Assembly: GCF_000151205.2 (NCBI RefSeq) | Contig: NC_016051.1 | Location: 248,001 to 312,000, forward strand | Length of the DNA: 64,000 nucleotides | Source of the DNA: Thermococcus sp. AM4 | Lineage (GTDB): Archaea; Methanobacteriota_B; Thermococci; Thermococcales; Thermococcaceae | Direction: 5' to 3' | Made by a program: the position numbers and the translations under genes | Notes under the pieces: generated by a model | What the model was told of the DNA's origin: nothing | What the model saw: the letters and a program-made list of their open reading frames with translations, nothing else | Databases searched by the model: none | In this document: in pieces, positions 52,397 through 62,298 of the stretch | Position numbering within the stretch: the stretch's first letter is position 1 | How the letters are laid out: every line of letters starts with the position of its first letter

Positions 52397-53038
52397 ATGT
52401 TCGGATCCCATGAGCTGAAAACCCAGTTCATAAAGGTTCACGGGATAAAGATTCACCTGCTCGAGGATGGCGAGTTCGTAAGGTACCGGAGGGGGGAGGT
52501 AACGAGGGCTATTAAAAGAACCCCCGGCGGCAGGATAACCCTTCTTCCGGCCCCGGCGACCGGTTACGGGGTTGGACTTCTGATGATCCGCCTTAAGAGT
52601 CCCCTCGTCGTCCCCCCCGGCGAGAGAGTTGAGGGCTACGTCAGCGCCCCGGTCGAGCTCGACGTCCGCGTGGGGGGCCTCTCTATAGACCGGTTCTCCT
52701 TGACCCGGGAGAAGTACGCCCTCTACGGCACGATAGAGACCGGGGCGATAGCCCGCTACTGGATCTCGGACTTCTCGGAAAAAGAACCCGAAAGCGTTTG
52801 CGTTGCCAAATTGAGCGTTGTGAACGTTTCCACCGACTGGAAGGCCATAGACAAAGTAGTTTTTCCGATAAACGGCAGCACAATGTACTATCGGGGGGAT
52901 AGAGCTTACTACCCCCTCATCACAGTCAAGCTCGGTAACGGCTTTCCTGAGATTGACAACACCGGCAGGGCCCCGGAGGATAACCTCGTACGGGTTGGAA
53001 AGCTGAAGGACTTTCCAGACTTCCTCATGAGGTGGTGA
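52397..53038 (+). CDS. DUF432 family protein
   Basis: 213 aa, mostly beta strands, with the PLVVPPGERVEGYVSAPVEL and TREKYALYGTIETG regions found in DUF432. It overlaps or abuts the MscS gene, a frequent archaeal pairing, so a link to channel function or cell-envelope stress is likely but unproven. Confidence 0.8.
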   Translation: MFGSHELKTQFIKVHGIKIHLLEDGEFVRYRRGEVTRAIKRTPGGRITLLPAPATGYGVGLLMIRLKSPLVVPPGERVEGYVSAPVELDVRVGGLSIDRFSLTREKYALYGTIETGAIARYWISDFSEKEPESVCVAKLSVVNVSTDWKAIDKVVFPINGSTMYYRGDRAYYPLITVKLGNGFPEIDNTGRAPEDNLVRVGKLKDFPDFLMRW

Positions 53039-53040
53039 CC

Positions 53041-54135
53041 GTGTTCTCGAACCTCAGCAACGCGACCAACATAACGATAAGCCTCGGTCCGACGAAGATA
53101 ACCATAAGCCTCTGGTCCGCCTTCGAGGCCGTGCTGATACTGGCCATAGGTTTCGTTATCGCGAGGATCCTGCGGCACCGCATAGTTGAGCTCTCCTCCA
53201 GCGTGAAGCACGTGTGGATAATCAACGAGGACACCGCCAGAACCGTTCACAACATGGTGGTTCTTATAGCGCTCTTCTACGCCCTCAAAGTCCTGGGACT
53301 GCTCAATTACAAGGTCGGCGGTTCATCGATCAGCGATATCCTCACCTCCTTCGTGGTCTTCTACTCTGTCTACGTTCTGGCGAAGAAGTCCAAGGATTAC
53401 CTAATCATGCACGCCGTCCCCTCTGAGCTCCCGGAGATCCAGATAAAGGCCAAGATCCTCTACTACACCCTCATAACCATAGCCTTCTTCATAGCCCTCA
53501 ACATAGCCGGGCTGAGCGGCAGGCTCACCACGATAATAGCGGCCGCTGGAATTACGGGTATCGTCCTCGGTTTTGCATCTCAAACGGTCATAGCGAACTT
53601 CATTTCCGGCCTCTTCCTTTACTCAGACAAGCCTTTGAAGATAGGCCAGGCCATACGGCTCGACATGGGGGGCACTGTAGTCGAGGGCGTCGTGGAGGAC
53701 ATAAGGATACTCTCAACGAGGATACGGCAGTGGGACGGAACCCTCGTGAGGGTCCCGAACGAGAAGCTCTTCAACAGCAACATAATAAACCTCCAGAAGT
53801 TCCCGGTCAGGAGGGTGGACATCGTCGTCGGCATCGCCTACAAGGAGGACACTTCGAGGGCGATAGAGGTCATCAGACAAACCCTGGACGGAATGCCGCT
53901 CGTTCTGGCCGAGCCGGAGCCCTGGATTTACGTTACGGATCTCGGCGACAGCAGCGTGAACATCTCGGTCAGGGCGTGGGTCCCGAGCGAGAGGTGGTTC
54001 GACGTCCGGAACGAGATCGTCGAGAGGATAAAGCGCGCGCTCGACGAGGCGGGAATAGAGATACCCTTCCCGCAGAGGGTCAACTGGTTCCCCGAGCCCA
54101 TACGGATAAAGCTCGAAGAAGGGGAGGAACGCTGA
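53041..54135 (+). CDS. MscS-type mechanosensitive channel
   Basis: 364 aa. Four N-terminal membrane helices, the MscS pore helix (LTTIIAAAGITGIVLGFASQ), and the beta domain with VRVPNEKLFNSNIINL, then the cytosolic C-terminus. Opens under membrane tension to release osmolytes. GTG codons at 53032, 53035 and 53041 are all possible starts; I chose 53041 because GAGGTGGTGA lies above it. Confidence 0.92.
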   Translation: MFSNLSNATNITISLGPTKITISLWSAFEAVLILAIGFVIARILRHRIVELSSSVKHVWIINEDTARTVHNMVVLIALFYALKVLGLLNYKVGGSSISDILTSFVVFYSVYVLAKKSKDYLIMHAVPSELPEIQIKAKILYYTLITIAFFIALNIAGLSGRLTTIIAAAGITGIVLGFASQTVIANFISGLFLYSDKPLKIGQAIRLDMGGTVVEGVVEDIRILSTRIRQWDGTLVRVPNEKLFNSNIINLQKFPVRRVDIVVGIAYKEDTSRAIEVIRQTLDGMPLVLAEPEPWIYVTDLGDSSVNISVRAWVPSERWFDVRNEIVERIKRALDEAGIEIPFPQRVNWFPEPIRIKLEEGEER

Positions 54136-54219
54136 GCCAATTTCCTTCTTTTGGGCAGGCTTTATAAGCCCAGGGGAAAACTTTTAGTAATTTGCGTCCA
54201 GCTATGGGTGGTGGTAGGA

Positions 54220-56100
54220 ATGAGAATGCTTCTGATACACGCCGACTACCTCGAGTACGAGGTCAGGGATAAGGCCTTGAAGAACCCCGAGCCGATAAGC
54301 GACGAGCAGAAGAAGGGCAGGCTCGACGAAGTTTTAGCGGTTTTCATAAGCGTTGAGAAAGTTGACGAGGCAAACCCCGACGAGGTCGTCGAGAAGGCCA
54401 TAGCCGAGATAGAGGACGTTGCGAAGCAGGTCAAGGCCGAGAGGATATTCGTTTACCCCTTCGCCCACCTCAGCAGCGAGCTTGCGAAGCCGGGCGTCGC
54501 CCTTGAGATACTCAAGAAGATAGAGGAGAAGCTCCGCGAGAGGGGCTACGAGGTCAAGCGCGCTCCCTTCGGCTACTACAAGGCCTTCAAGCTGAGCTGC
54601 AAGGGACACCCATTAGCTGAGCTCAGCAGGACCATAGTCCCTGAGGAGGGCGTTTCAAAGGAGGAGCGCAACATAGCCCTCGAGAAGGAGGAGAAGGAGC
54701 TCGTCAGCTACTGGTACATTCTCACCCCCGAGGGAGAGCTCATAGAGGCTGATAAATTCGACTTCACCGGTCACGAGAACCTGAGGAAGTTCGTCAGCTA
54801 TGAGATACACAAGAACAGGATAGCTGACAAGGAGCCCCCGCACGTCAAGCTCATGCTGGAGCACGAGCTCGTTGACTACGAGCCGGGAAGCGACGGCGGA
54901 AACCTCAGGTATTATCCAAAGGGACGCCTTATAAAGGGCCTCCTCGAGCAGTACGTCACCGAGAAGGTCGTCGAGTACGGCGCTATGGAGGTCGAGACCC
55001 CGATTATGTACGACTTCGAGCACCCAGCTCTGGAGAAGTACCTCAACCGCTTCCCCGCGAGGCAGTACATCGTCAAGAGCGGTGACAAGAAGTTCTTCCT
55101 CCGCTTCGCGGCCTGCTTTGGCCAGTTCCTCATCAAGAAGGACGCGATAATCAGCTACCGCCACCTTCCGCTCAGAATGTACGAGCTCACCCGCTACTCC
55201 TTCAGGCGCGAGAAGAGCGGCGAGCTTTCCGGCCTCAGACGCCTCAGGGCCTTCACGATGCCCGATATGCACACCGTTGCCAAGGATCTCAAGCAGGCGA
55301 TGGACGAGTTCAAGAAGCAGTACAAGCTCAGCATGGAGGTTCTCAGGGGCGTTGGACTCACCCCGGATGACTACGAGGTTGCCATAAGGTTCACCCGCGA
55401 CTTCTGGGAGGAGAACAGGGATTTCATCGTTGAATTGGCCAAGATAATCGGCAAGCCTGTCTTGATAGAGATGTGGGACCAGAGGTTCTTCTACTTCATC
55501 CTCAAGTTCGAGTTCAACTTCGTTGACAACCTCGACAAGGCGGCCGCTCTGAGCACCGTCCAGATTGACGTGGAAAATGCGGAGCGCTTCGGCATAACCT
55601 ACTACGACGAAGAAGGCAAGGAGCGCTACCCGCTCATACTCCACTGCTCGCCGAGCGGAGCCATCGAGCGCGTTATGTACGCAATCCTCGAGAAGCAGGC
55701 CAAGCTCCAGGCCCAGGGCAAGAAACCGGCCTTCCCGCTCTGGCTCAGCCCGATACAGGTTAGAGTGATTCCCGTCAGCGATGACGTCATGGACTACGCG
55801 CTCTACGTGGCAGGAAAGCTCGAAGGGGCGAAAATAAGGGTGGACGTTGACGACACTAACGACAGGCTCAACAAGAAGATAAGGAAGGCCGAGAAGGAGT
55901 GGATTCCCTACATCATAGTCGTCGGCAAGAACGAGAAGGAGCAGAACACAGTAACGGTCAGGAGGAGGGAGGACGGCAAACAGCTTGAGATGCAGTTGGA
56001 GGACCTTATCAGGGAAATCCGGCAGAAGACCGAGGGCTTCCCCTACAAGCCGAGGCCCCTGCCGCTTCTTCTCAGCAGAAGGCCCAAGTTCAGGGGCTGA
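54220..56100 (+). CDS. thrS: Threonyl-tRNA synthetase, archaeal type
   Basis: 626 aa from ATG 54220 (GGTGGTAGGA site). N-terminal archaeal editing domain (about 1-145; [15 protein letters not shown]), which removes mischarged serine, then the class II catalytic core with motif 2 around [20 protein letters not shown] and motif 3 near [12 protein letters not shown], and a C-terminal anticodon-binding domain (about 510-610). All expected parts are present. Confidence 0.97.
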   Translation: MRMLLIHADYLEYEVRDKALKNPEPISDEQKKGRLDEVLAVFISVEKVDEANPDEVVEKAIAEIEDVAKQVKAERIFVYPFAHLSSELAKPGVALEILKKIEEKLRERGYEVKRAPFGYYKAFKLSCKGHPLAELSRTIVPEEGVSKEERNIALEKEEKELVSYWYILTPEGELIEADKFDFTGHENLRKFVSYEIHKNRIADKEPPHVKLMLEHELVDYEPGSDGGNLRYYPKGRLIKGLLEQYVTEKVVEYGAMEVETPIMYDFEHPALEKYLNRFPARQYIVKSGDKKFFLRFAACFGQFLIKKDAIISYRHLPLRMYELTRYSFRREKSGELSGLRRLRAFTMPDMHTVAKDLKQAMDEFKKQYKLSMEVLRGVGLTPDDYEVAIRFTRDFWEENRDFIVELAKIIGKPVLIEMWDQRFFYFILKFEFNFVDNLDKAAALSTVQIDVENAERFGITYYDEEGKERYPLILHCSPSGAIERVMYAILEKQAKLQAQGKKPAFPLWLSPIQVRVIPVSDDVMDYALYVAGKLEGAKIRVDVDDTNDRLNKKIRKAEKEWIPYIIVVGKNEKEQNTVTVRRREDGKQLEMQLEDLIREIRQKTEGFPYKPRPLPLLLSRRPKFRG

Positions 56101-56842
56101 AACTTTCGATTTTTCTTATTCCAAACCTCTCCCTTCCCGTCTTTCCAGTCTTGATAAGGAGGTACTCCTCCGGCCTGAAGTCACGGATCGGGGCCTTCAG
56201 GAAGTAGAGATGCTCCTCTATCCGGTTTCTCCCGATGAAGACCTTTGAGAGGAGAACGTAATCGCTCAGCTCGACGACCCATGCGGTGAAGCTCTTGGAG
56301 ACTGTATCCCTGTTCAAAGAAACCACCATGAAACTTTCAACTGGAATCTTGGAGTAGTGCGCTAGGACCTGGCCGAACATTTTGACTGTTGGCTCTTCGC
56401 CCGCTATCTGTGTGACGCCGTGTAGGGAGTAGACGATGCGGAGCAGCCGCTTTCCTTGAGCCCGGGGGATTATTCTCTCCCGGTATATTCGGAAGATCTT
56501 CGGGTTGAGGGTTTCCGGGTCAACTGAATCAAGGTAGAAAACGTTCTTTCTGTCACTTCTCAACCCGTAGCGGGATCCAAAGACGTCGATGATGAAGAGC
56601 CTGTCCTCGTTGAGGCTTTCTTCGGCGTTTAGACCAGCCAGCTTGAGGTCCCGGAGGAGGTACTCAACGGGCCGGATGTAGTTGGTGATAACCACGGCCC
56701 AGTCGCGCTCAACGAACTCCTTGGCCATGACGAAGGGGAGCTCCCAGACGTTTGAGTACGTCTCGTAGATGATCGCGAGGGTGGAACCCGGCATGAAGTT
56801 CTTCATGAAGTGCTCCAGGGGGAACTCTCCCCCTTCACTCAT
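56090..56842 (-). CDS. DUF257 family protein (Thermococcales KaiC-like relative)
   Basis: 250 aa from ATG 56842 (GGGGGTG site). Block [20 protein letters not shown] and a central [12 protein letters not shown] strand recall RecA-fold proteins, but no Walker A is visible. DUF257 is largely confined to Thermococcales. Function unknown. It overlaps the convergent thrS end by 11 nt. Confidence 0.75.
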   Translation of the reverse strand: MSEGGEFPLEHFMKNFMPGSTLAIIYETYSNVWELPFVMAKEFVERDWAVVITNYIRPVEYLLRDLKLAGLNAEESLNEDRLFIIDVFGSRYGLRSDRKNVFYLDSVDPETLNPKIFRIYRERIIPRAQGKRLLRIVYSLHGVTQIAGEEPTVKMFGQVLAHYSKIPVESFMVVSLNRDTVSKSFTAWVVELSDYVLLSKVFIGRNRIEEHLYFLKAPIRDFRPEEYLLIKTGKTGRERFGIRKIESFSP

Positions 56843-56928
56843 AGGCACCCCCACTTGAATGTTAGTCCTTTCATCCTAAAAAGATTTTGAATATGTGGCC
56901 AAAACGATAGAAAGAAATGGCAATCCGT

Positions 56929-57546
56929 TCAGGTCATGAGCATATTCTCGATTATCTTTATGGCCTCTGCTATTCTCCTGTCCGGCCGCTCGTCGTCCTT
57001 CGGTATTTCAAGGTTTATGACCAGCCTCTCGTCCCGCTCGTCTTCGAGGTCGTAAACCTCCAGCTCTTCAACCTCAACGTCCCCGAAGACGCTCTGGATC
57101 TCGGGGCCGAGGATCTTGCCCTCGTTGCCGTACACCTCAACCCTCACGACGTTGTCCGTTGTGGAGACGACGACCACTATCTCGTACTCGCCAACGCGCT
57201 TTATGAAGCGCAGGGCGTTACCGTAGCCTATGACCTCCTCCTTAAACCCCATCTGGAGCATTGTGCTCCTTATTGAAGCTGTTTTAACCTTAATCCGGTT
57301 CATAATCCTCTCGCGAAGCTTGGCGCTCTCCTCAAGGGCCTTCTTAATACCCTCTCCCGCTCTCTCAACCGGTCCCTCCCAGATGCCAACTATCTTTATC
57401 CCAGAAGAGGTCGGCCTGAACTCCAGCCGGAGGGAATCGACGTCAAAATCGCGTATGTCCTCTACCCTGAGCTCGCCGAGGGTCATTATGTCGAACTCTA
57501 TCCTCGCGGTGCCCCCGAAGGCCCTTCCTCTGAACTTCAAGCCCAT
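56929..57546 (-). CDS. Uncharacterised protein, probably conserved in Thermococcales
   Basis: 205 aa from ATG 57546. Mixed beta and alpha; an N-terminal GGTARIEFDIMTLGELRVED region and a charged helix (about 65-95). No family recognised with certainty and no catalytic motif seen. It stands alone, 75 nt after the DUF257 start. Confidence 0.75.
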   Translation of the reverse strand: MGLKFRGRAFGGTARIEFDIMTLGELRVEDIRDFDVDSLRLEFRPTSSGIKIVGIWEGPVERAGEGIKKALEESAKLRERIMNRIKVKTASIRSTMLQMGFKEEVIGYGNALRFIKRVGEYEIVVVVSTTDNVVRVEVYGNEGKILGPEIQSVFGDVEVEELEVYDLEDERDERLVINLEIPKDDERPDRRIAEAIKIIENMLMT

Positions 57547-57705
57547 CACCACTCACGGCTCACGGCCATTCCTTTAAAAACCTTCCTCTGCCCCACTCAG
57601 ATCTCGATGTATTTACGGATTATCCTCTAGTTTTGTGAAATTTTTCCAAAATTTTCGGTGAAAATTGAAGGAACAACGGGAAACCATCGGGGTCATCAAA
57701 AACGT

Positions 57706-58371
57706 TCAGCCTAACCAGCTTCTCTCCCTGTACCGGCCCCTGCTCTCTATCTCCTCTATCTTCTCCTCGATTTCCTTCCTCGCTCCATCGCCGAGCACAT
57801 CCCCATAGCCCTCGAGAACAGCCTTAAAGCCCTCCTCGAACCAGGTGTAGTGCGTGCTCTCCATTGCCCTCTTGAGGAGGTGAAGATCAACGCCCCTCGC
57901 CTCGAGCGTCGAATCGAAGTCCGCTAAGCCGAAATCTATGAGGTAGACCCTTCCGTCGCGGAGGATCATGTTGCTCGTTGTCAAATCGCCGTGAACGATG
58001 CCGGCCTTGTGGAGCCTGCCTATCTGTCTTCCGATTTCCCGGCAAAGTTTCAATCTCTCCTCCATCGGAACGCTTTCAAGGTGCTCCTTCAGGCGTTTTC
58101 CCTCTATGAACTCCATCACTATTACCATGTCGCGCAGGTTGACCTCGTAGACGTACGGGCAGTTCACGCCGAACTCCTTGGCCCTGTGGAGGATCCGGGC
58201 TTCCCTGACGGTCCGTTCCTTTCTCAGCCTAATGTCTATCTCCGGAATTCTGTACCTCTTCGGGATTCGATGCTTCACAATTACCTTCTCCCTCAGCAGG
58301 TCAACGCCAAATACCTCTTCAAAGCTCCCCTCGTAGATTCTCGCCTCGGCACCCTGTGCTATGAGCTTCAT
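57706..58371 (-). CDS. bud32: Bud32/PRPK, KEOPS-complex kinase
   Basis: 221 aa. Compact kinase fold: AQGAEARIYEG in place of a Gly loop, VIVKHRIPKRYR lysine, HGDLTTSNMI catalytic loop (Asp), DFGLAD metal-binding motif, and the basic C-terminal tail. With Kae1 it acts in tRNA t6A formation. It keeps a normal DFG, unlike the DWG of the Hanks kinases in this window. Divergent from the thermosome gene. Confidence 0.95.
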   Translation of the reverse strand: MKLIAQGAEARIYEGSFEEVFGVDLLREKVIVKHRIPKRYRIPEIDIRLRKERTVREARILHRAKEFGVNCPYVYEVNLRDMVIVMEFIEGKRLKEHLESVPMEERLKLCREIGRQIGRLHKAGIVHGDLTTSNMILRDGRVYLIDFGLADFDSTLEARGVDLHLLKRAMESTHYTWFEEGFKAVLEGYGDVLGDGARKEIEEKIEEIESRGRYRERSWLG

Positions 58372-58485
58372 TCCACCACCGCTTTTAGCTCTCGGTCGGG
58401 GTTTTAGCCCTTTCCATAATCACTCCAGCTTTTTTCTGTCGATTGACCAAAATTAAACTGAAAATTTGAACAATTTGAACCAAAA

Positions 58486-58495
58486 GTTTATATAG
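58486..58495 (+). promoter_or_regulatory. TATA box of the thermosome gene
   Basis: GTTTATATAG, about 55-60 nt above ATG 58549, giving a leader near 30 nt. Heat-shock operators may be nearby but no site was recognised. Confidence 0.55.
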
Positions 58496-58548
58496 AGCAC
58501 TGACGAACTGATCCCGCAAAAAGGTAAAAGGTTTGGAGGAATGTCAAA

Positions 58549-60198
58549 ATGAGCATGAGCGGACAGCCCGTTATAATACTCCCGGAGGGAACCCAGAGGT
58601 ACGTTGGAAAGGACGCCCAGAGGCTGAACATCCTCGCCGCGAGGATTGTCGCCGAGACGGTTAGAACAACCCTCGGCCCAAAGGGAATGGACAAGATGCT
58701 GGTTGACAGCCTTGGAGACATCGTCATCACCAACGACGGTGCCACCATTCTCGACAAGATCGACCTTCAGCACCCTGCCGCCAAGATGATGGTTGAGGTC
58801 GCCAAAACCCAGGACAAGGAGGCCGGTGACGGAACTACCACCGCCGTCGTTATTGCCGGCGAGCTTCTGAAGAAGGCTGAAGAGTTGCTTGACCAGAACA
58901 TTCACCCGAGCATAATCGTCAAGGGCTACACCATGGCGGCCGAGAAGGCCCAGGAGATACTCGACGAGATAGCCATCAAGGTCAATCCGGACGATGAGGA
59001 GACCCTCCTCAAGATAGCCGGCACCTCAATCACCGGAAAGAGCGCCGAGGCCCACCGCGAGCTCTTGGCTAAGCTCGCCGTTCAGGCGGTTATGCAGGTC
59101 GCCGAGAAGGAGGACGGAAAGTACAAGGTCGACATCGACAACATCAAGATAGAGAAGAAGCCCGGCGAGAGCGTTGACGAGAGCGAGCTCATTCGCGGTG
59201 TCGTCATCGACAAGGAGGTCGTTCACCCGAGGATGCCAAGGCGCGTTGAAAACGCCAAGATCGCCCTCATCGGCGACGCCCTCGAGGTCAAGAAGACCGA
59301 GACCGATGCGAAGATAAACATCACCAGCCCGGACCAGCTCTTCGAGTTCATCGAGCAGGAGGAGAAGATGCTCAAGGAGATGGTCGATGCCATAGCCGCA
59401 ACCGGGGCCAACGTCGTCTTCGTCCAGAAGGGCATCGACGACCTGGCCCAGCACTACCTGGCCAAGTACGGCATAATGGCCGTTCGCAGGGTCAAGAAGA
59501 GCGACATGGAGAAGCTCGCCAAGGCCACCGGCGCCAAGATAGTCACCAACGTTAAGGACTTGACTCCTGAGGACCTTGGTGAGGCCGAGCTCGTCGAGCA
59601 GAGGAAAGTGGCTGGAGAGAACATGATCTTCGTCGAGGGCTGCAAGAACCCGAAGGCGGTAACCATACTCATCAGGGGCGGTACTGAGCACGTGGTTGAC
59701 GAGGTCGAGAGGGCGCTTGAAGACGCCATCAAGGTCGTCAAGGACGTCATGGAGGACGGTGCGATACTCCCGGCCGGCGGTGCTCCTGAAATCGAGCTCA
59801 GCATCAGGCTCGACGAGTTCGCCAAGCAGGTCGGAGGTAAGGAGGCTCTGGCCATTGAGGCCTTTGCGGAGGCCCTCAAGATAATCCCGAAGACCCTCGC
59901 CGAGAACGCCGGACTCGATCCGGTTGACATTATGGTCAAGGTCATCAGTGAGCACAAGAACAAGGGCCTCGGAATCGGCATAGACGTCTTCGAGGGCAAG
60001 CCTGCGGACATGCTTGAGAAGGGTATCATCGCCCCGCTCCGCGTCCCGAAGCAGGCCATCAAGAGCGCCAGCGAAGCTGCCATAATGATACTCAGAATCG
60101 ACGACGTCATCGCCGCCAAGCCCAGCAAGTCCGAGGGAGGACAGGCCGGCGGAATGGGCGGTATGGGTGGAATGGGCGGCATGGACATGGGCATGTGA
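58549..60198 (+). CDS. ths: Thermosome subunit (group II chaperonin)
   Basis: 549 aa. [20 protein letters not shown] and GDGTTTAVV near the N-terminus, and the C-terminal Gly-Gly-Met repeats of archaeal thermosomes. Folds proteins in an ATP-driven double ring. GGAGGAATG site nine bases above the ATG. HtpX follows 73 nt later in the same orientation, a protein-quality pair. Confidence 0.98.
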   Translation: MSMSGQPVIILPEGTQRYVGKDAQRLNILAARIVAETVRTTLGPKGMDKMLVDSLGDIVITNDGATILDKIDLQHPAAKMMVEVAKTQDKEAGDGTTTAVVIAGELLKKAEELLDQNIHPSIIVKGYTMAAEKAQEILDEIAIKVNPDDEETLLKIAGTSITGKSAEAHRELLAKLAVQAVMQVAEKEDGKYKVDIDNIKIEKKPGESVDESELIRGVVIDKEVVHPRMPRRVENAKIALIGDALEVKKTETDAKINITSPDQLFEFIEQEEKMLKEMVDAIAATGANVVFVQKGIDDLAQHYLAKYGIMAVRRVKKSDMEKLAKATGAKIVTNVKDLTPEDLGEAELVEQRKVAGENMIFVEGCKNPKAVTILIRGGTEHVVDEVERALEDAIKVVKDVMEDGAILPAGGAPEIELSIRLDEFAKQVGGKEALAIEAFAEALKIIPKTLAENAGLDPVDIMVKVISEHKNKGLGIGIDVFEGKPADMLEKGIIAPLRVPKQAIKSASEAAIMILRIDDVIAAKPSKSEGGQAGGMGGMGGMGGMDMGM

Positions 60199-60270
60199 GG
60201 CCCTTTTCTACCCAATTTTGACCAAAAGGTTTTATTTTCCACTTCTTCCACTGTCTTTGGGGTGAGAGCT

Positions 60271-61143
60271 ATGGGACTTGAGATGTGGCTCAGAACCGGT
60301 TTGCTCATGGCGATCCTCACGGGTCTGCTGATGGGGATAGGCTACGTCTTCGGCGGGCCAAACGTTGCGTTCATGATGTTCCTCTTCGCAATGATCTTCA
60401 ACTTCATCACCTACTGGTACAGCGACAAAATCGTGCTTAGCTGGTACAACGCGAGGATAGTCGATGAAACAGAGGCGCCGGAGCTCTACGCGATTGTGAG
60501 AAACCTCGCCGAGAGGGCCGGCCTTCCGATGCCCAGGATAGCGATAATCCCGACCGAGACGCCGAACGCCTTCGCCACAGGAAGGAATCCGAAGCACGCG
60601 GTCGTCGCCGTAACTAGGGGGCTTTTGAGGATCCTCGACAGGGACGAGCTTGAGGGCGTTCTCGGCCACGAGCTGACCCACATCAAAAACAGGGACATAC
60701 TCATCGGAACCATCGCGGCCGCGATGGCCGGAGCGATAATTCAGCTCGCCTACTGGGCGCGGTGGATAGCGATATTCGGCTCCTACGACGACAGGGACGG
60801 CGACAACATCCTTGCGGCGATTCTCATAGCGATACTCGCGCCGATAGCGGCGATGCTGATTCAGGCAGCGATAAGCCGTTCGAGGGAGTTCTTAGCGGAC
60901 GAAGGGGGCGCGAAGCTCAGCGGAAAGCCCTGGGCCCTGGCAAGGGCTCTCCTCAAGATTGAGCAGGCCGTTCGCTACAGACCGATGCGCGAGGGCAACC
61001 CGGCAACGGCCCACATGTTCATAATCAACCCCTTCAGGGGAATGAGCATAGCCAGCCTCTTCTCAACGCACCCGCCGACGGAGGCGAGGATCGAGAGGCT
61101 CAGGAAGCTCGCGGAGGAGATGGGCTACGTCCCCAACTTTTGA
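60271..61143 (+). CDS. htpX: HtpX-type membrane zinc metalloprotease
   Basis: 290 aa from ATG 60271 (GGGGTGAG site). Two N-terminal TM helices, GHELTHIKN (HExxH zinc site, about 133), two further helices, then EFLADEGGA with the third ligand. Degrades faulty membrane proteins under stress. Location next to the thermosome supports that role. Confidence 0.95.
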   Translation: MGLEMWLRTGLLMAILTGLLMGIGYVFGGPNVAFMMFLFAMIFNFITYWYSDKIVLSWYNARIVDETEAPELYAIVRNLAERAGLPMPRIAIIPTETPNAFATGRNPKHAVVAVTRGLLRILDRDELEGVLGHELTHIKNRDILIGTIAAAMAGAIIQLAYWARWIAIFGSYDDRDGDNILAAILIAILAPIAAMLIQAAISRSREFLADEGGAKLSGKPWALARALLKIEQAVRYRPMREGNPATAHMFIINPFRGMSIASLFSTHPPTEARIERLRKLAEEMGYVPNF

Positions 61144-61175
61144 TTTCTCCCTTACGTTTTTGTGTCGAATAATAA

Positions 61176-61209
61176 CACAATTAGGTAAAGCTTCAATTAA
61201 ACAATTGTG
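61176..61209. terminator. Inverted repeat between convergent genes
   Basis: CACAATT (61176-61182) against AATTGTG (61203-61209), 20-nt spacer, between the ends of htpX and the ABC ATPase gene. A shared terminator is possible but the hairpin is AT-rich and weak. Confidence 0.3.
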
Positions 61210-61224
61210 CAAATGTGAAAAAGG

Positions 61225-62298
61225 TCAGGAAAGCCTCACGAGCACACCGTGGGTTATCCTCAGGTAAACTTTGCTCCCCTCCGGGTGGATTTTCGTCGCT
61301 TTGGTCTGCACCCTTATCGTCTCCCCCTCGACCTCAACGAGGTAGTCGACTATGTCCCCGAGGAATGTTGCCCTCTTTACCGTCCCCTCAACGGTGTTAT
61401 CGGCCGGACTTTCGAGGAGGTCTATTTCGGAGGGCCTCACGACGAAGATCAGCTTCCCGTCTTTCTTCAGCGGTGGGGCGCAGATAACCCTCACCCTGCC
61501 CCCGAAGAGCACCACCTCGGCCCTCTCTTCCTCGATCCGGGCCTCGTCAAACTCCAGGAAATTGGCCAGTCCGATGAAGCCCGCAACGAACGCGTCGGCC
61601 GGCCTCTTGTAGATCTCCCACGGTGAGCCGGTCTGGTGTATTACACCGCTGCTCATGACCGCTATCCTGTCGCTCATTGCCATTGCCTCCGCCTGGTCGT
61701 GCGTAACGTAAACTATTGTAATGCCGATCTTCCTCTGGAGTTCCTTTATCTCAAAGCGCATTTCCTCCCTCAACTTGGCGTCCAGGTTGCTCAGGGGTTC
61801 GTCGAGCAGCATGACCTCCGGTTCCATGACGAGGGCCCTCGCGAGGGCGACGCGCTGCTGCTGGCCGCCGGACAGCTGGTGGGGATAGCGGTTCTCAAAA
61901 CCGCTCAGCCGAACCATCTCGAGGGCGTGTTTGACCCTCTTCTCTATCTCCTCCTTTGGCAGCTTTCTGATCTTCAACGGATACGCGACGTTGTCGAACA
62001 CCGTCATGTGGGGCCAGACCGCGTAGTTCTGAAAAACCATCCCTATGTTTCGCTTTTCAGGTGGCACAAAGACCCCCTTGGCCGGTGAGGACACGAGTTT
62101 GTCCCCTATGTAGATCTCCCCGTCTGTGGGCTCCTCCAGGCCGGCTATCATCCTGAGCGTCGTGGTTTTTCCGCAGCCGCTCGGCCCGAGGAGCGTCATG
62201 AATTCCCCATCCTTAATATCGAGGTTTATCCCCTTAACGGCGGTAACCTCTCCGAACTTTTTAACCAGATTAACAAGCCGTATTCCCGCCAATTTCAC
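61225..62298 (-). CDS. ABC importer ATPase, Fbp/Afu/Pot type
   Basis: 357 aa. Walker A GPSGCGKTT, Q loop FQNYAVWP, signature LSGGQQQR, Walker B VMLLDEPLSN, His loop THDQAEAM, and a TOBE regulatory domain at the C-terminus. Of the class energising iron(III), thiamine, sugar or polyamine importers. GTG start with AGGGGG site; the frame overlaps the permease stop by four bases. Confidence 0.93.
   Translation of the reverse strand: MKLAGIRLVNLVKKFGEVTAVKGINLDIKDGEFMTLLGPSGCGKTTTLRMIAGLEEPTDGEIYIGDKLVSSPAKGVFVPPEKRNIGMVFQNYAVWPHMTVFDNVAYPLKIRKLPKEEIEKRVKHALEMVRLSGFENRYPHQLSGGQQQRVALARALVMEPEVMLLDEPLSNLDAKLREEMRFEIKELQRKIGITIVYVTHDQAEAMAMSDRIAVMSSGVIHQTGSPWEIYKRPADAFVAGFIGLANFLEFDEARIEEERAEVVLFGGRVRVICAPPLKKDGKLIFVVRPSEIDLLESPADNTVEGTVKRATFLGDIVDYLVEVEGETIRVQTKATKIHPEGSKVYLRITHGVLVRLS

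Noticed and set aside
57553-57705. AT-rich gap between the unknown gene and bud32.
   Set aside because: CCAAAATTTTCGG-like symmetry is weak; no gene, RNA or clear terminator was found.
58420-58500. Heat-shock (Phr-type) operator in front of the thermosome gene.
   Set aside because: I could not match a known consensus securely; only the TATA box was kept.
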